Origin: an uncultured Butyrivibrio sp.
GTDB lineage: Bacteria > Bacillota > Clostridia > Lachnospirales > Lachnospiraceae
DNA length: 32,570 nt
Direction of reading: 5' to 3'
Assembly (NCBI RefSeq): GCF_947169445.1
Contig: NZ_CAMVPU010000042.1
Coordinates: 1 to 32,570 of the forward strand
The position numbers and the translations under genes were made by a program. The notes below the pieces were generated by a model. It had not been told where the DNA came from and searched no databases. It worked only from the letters and a program-made list of their open reading frames with translations. This document shows, one piece after another, positions 31,224 to 32,570 of the stretch. Within the stretch, counting starts at the first letter, position 1. Every line of letters starts with the position of its first letter.

Positions 31224-32456
31224 ATGAAGAAAAAACTATCAGTGCTTCTTGCAGGAGTAATGGCAGTTATGCTGTTTTCTGCATGTGGCAAGGAGACTAA
31301 TAATGAGACTGATGCTGATAATGCGGTAGAGGCAACAAGTCAGGAAGCAGGAACTACAGGTGAGGCTGCAGCTACTGAGAATGCAGCAGAGAGCGCAGAG
31401 TTTACTACAGATTTTGATAACCTTGAGACCAAGACTCTTGGAGATGTTAAGGCTGAAGATTATGTTACTCTTGGTGAGTACAACGGCATTACAATAGAAG
31501 CTTCACGCAAGGAAGTTACAGATGCTGATGTTGATGACTATGTAAATGGTCTTAAGACTTCTAATCCTCCAATGGTTGAGGTAACAGGAAGAGCTGTTGA
31601 AGATGGCGATACAGTAAACATTGATTATGTTGGTAAATTTGCTGATACCCTTGAGGCTTTTGATGGTGGTACAGCTTCAGGAGCTGATCTTGTGATTGGT
31701 TCTAATACATATATTGATGGCTTTGAGAGCGGACTTATTGGTACAGAGATTGGACAGACTGTAGACCTTAACCTTACATTCCCGGCAGATTATCAGGCTG
31801 AGAATCTTGCAGGAAAAGATGTTGTATTTACCGTTACAGTTAACAGCATCAAGGTGGCAGCTGACGAGATCACAGATGAGTGGGCAGCAAGCCTTGGATA
31901 TGCAGATGTTACTACTCTTGATGAGCTTACAAAATATGCTTTGAACGATCTTACAACTCAGGCTGAGGATGAATACAATTCAACTGTTGAGAATTCAGCT
32001 ATTCAGCAGATATATGATGCAGCTTCATTTGAGGAGCTTCCACAGGAACTTGTAAACAGATATATCCTTCAGGAGAAGCAGATGCTTGATTATCAGGCTA
32101 ATCTCTATTCCTATTTCTATGGACAGAGCCTTTCTACTGCAGATCTTCTTTCATATTATATGAGCAGCGAAGGCTTTGCAGGAACTGTTGATGAGTACCT
32201 TACATCTCTTTCTAAAGACATGGCTCAGCAGTATGTAATGTTCCAGGCTATAGCAGATGAGGTTGGAATAACTGTTTCAGATGAGGACATTGATGAGTAT
32301 CTTAAGGATGCTTATGACAATGCAGGATCAACTTCTTTTGATTCATATGAAGATTATAAGGCTTCTCTTGATCTTGAGGTTTACAGAGAAGGACTTATGG
32401 CTGATAAGGTAATTTCATTTGTAGTAGAACATGCAAATGTTGTTGCAGCAGAATAA
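31224..32456 (+). CDS. FKBP-type prolyl isomerase lipoprotein with trigger-factor-like C-terminus
   Basis: A 410-residue extracytoplasmic lipoprotein: signal peptide and lipobox LFSAC (C21), an acidic Ala/Glu/Thr linker (22-65), then an FKBP domain near 120-215 (DGDTVNIDYVGKF, DLVIGSNTYIDGFESGLIG) and a long helical C-terminal part like that of trigger factor (ITDEWAASLGY, EELPQELVNRYILQEKQM, VSDEDIDEYL). It should assist folding of exported proteins outside the membrane, in the way PrsA does in Bacillus. AAAGGAG precedes the ATG. An A/T-rich imperfect hairpin (31162-31200) ends just ahead of it. The stop is 23 bases from asnS, so read-through is likely. Confidence 0.9.
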   Translation: MKKKLSVLLAGVMAVMLFSACGKETNNETDADNAVEATSQEAGTTGEAAATENAAESAEFTTDFDNLETKTLGDVKAEDYVTLGEYNGITIEASRKEVTDADVDDYVNGLKTSNPPMVEVTGRAVEDGDTVNIDYVGKFADTLEAFDGGTASGADLVIGSNTYIDGFESGLIGTEIGQTVDLNLTFPADYQAENLAGKDVVFTVTVNSIKVAADEITDEWAASLGYADVTTLDELTKYALNDLTTQAEDEYNSTVENSAIQQIYDAASFEELPQELVNRYILQEKQMLDYQANLYSYFYGQSLSTADLLSYYMSSEGFAGTVDEYLTSLSKDMAQQYVMFQAIADEVGITVSDEDIDEYLKDAYDNAGSTSFDSYEDYKASLDLEVYREGLMADKVISFVVEHANVVAAE

Positions 32457-32479
32457 AAATAAAACTAAGGAGAAAAAAG

Positions 32480-32570
32480 ATGAGAACAAAAATTAAAGAG
32501 CTGTTCAGAAACACTTCTGAATATGCTTCCAAAGAAGTGACCATCTGCGCTTGGGTACGTACTAACCGCG
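32480..32570 (+). CDS. asnS: Asparaginyl-tRNA synthetase, 5' end only
   Basis: Only 30 codons are in the window. MRTKIKELFRNTSEYASKEV followed by TICAWVRTNR is the typical start of AsnS, where the W-V-R-T-x-R strand opens the OB-fold that reads the anticodon; AspRS has a different run here. AAGGAGAAAAAAG is the ribosome site. It follows the FKBP lipoprotein gene by 23 bases with no terminator between, and no T-box leader fits in the gap. Confidence 0.8.
   Translation, partial: MRTKIKELFRNTSEYASKEVTICAWVRTNR

Noticed and set aside
32457..32479. Possible T-box leader before asnS
   Set aside because: A 23-base gap is too short for one.

Overview
The window looks like chromosomal DNA from an anaerobic, low-to-moderate GC Firmicute, most likely a Lachnospiraceae member close to Butyrivibrio or Pseudobutyrivibrio. 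The evidence is the type 1B dihydroorotate dehydrogenase pair (pyrK-pyrD), a methionine aminopeptidase with a SEC-C zinc motif, many Gram-positive lipoproteins, a Firmicute-like SRP RNA beside tadA, several TTG/GTG starts behind strong ribosome binding sites, and a flagellar-type sigma promoter. The genus is inferred from gene style, not from a marker gene. No phage, insertion sequence, CRISPR array, tRNA or 16S/23S rRNA gene was seen.

Layout. 1-3568: the end of a phosphonate-type ABC transporter operon (phnC fragment and two phnE permeases) running into a cytoplasmic 5'-nucleotidase-like metallophosphatase that carries a terminator-like hairpin inside its 5' coding end. 3685-10471: map, metG, an alpha/beta hydrolase, a GNAT acetyltransferase, a YesL-type membrane protein and a membrane sensor with a decayed GGDEF domain. 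10472-13073: an MsmX/UgpC-type sugar transporter ATPase with its own promoter and terminator, then a PucR/CdaR-type regulator. 13087-14512: a structured repeat, the SRP RNA gene (minus strand), an Rrf2/IscR-type regulator (minus) and tadA. 14509-20051: an orphan solute-binding lipoprotein translationally coupled to tadA, an aconitase-family hydratase, and a lipoprotein with a GH9 cellulase fold but without the catalytic residues.

20131-23791 is a tight three-gene unit: an alpha/beta hydrolase, a membrane-anchored Mur ligase that lacks the MurF UDP-binding domain, and a D-Ala-D-Ala ligase-type ATP-grasp enzyme with a Gly/Ala/Lys repeat in its active-site loop and again at its C-terminus. This is the best candidate here for an undescribed pathway. 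A long inverted repeat enclosing a strong terminator follows, then plsC on the minus strand.

24978-28155 holds pyrC-pyrK-pyrD for pyrimidine synthesis. 28267-28896 (minus) is a small protein of unknown function behind a near-perfect SigD/FliA (sigma-28) promoter, which places it in the motility regulon. Then come ispE with a structured leader, a DUF1934 protein, a single-pass membrane protein (minus), an FKBP/trigger-factor-like lipoprotein and the first codons of asnS.

A 44-143 bp structured repeat occurs three times, always between genes (3617, 13087, 26324). The diverged third copy keeps the stem through a compensatory base change, so the hairpin itself appears to be under selection. All function calls come from reading translated motifs; no database search was run.
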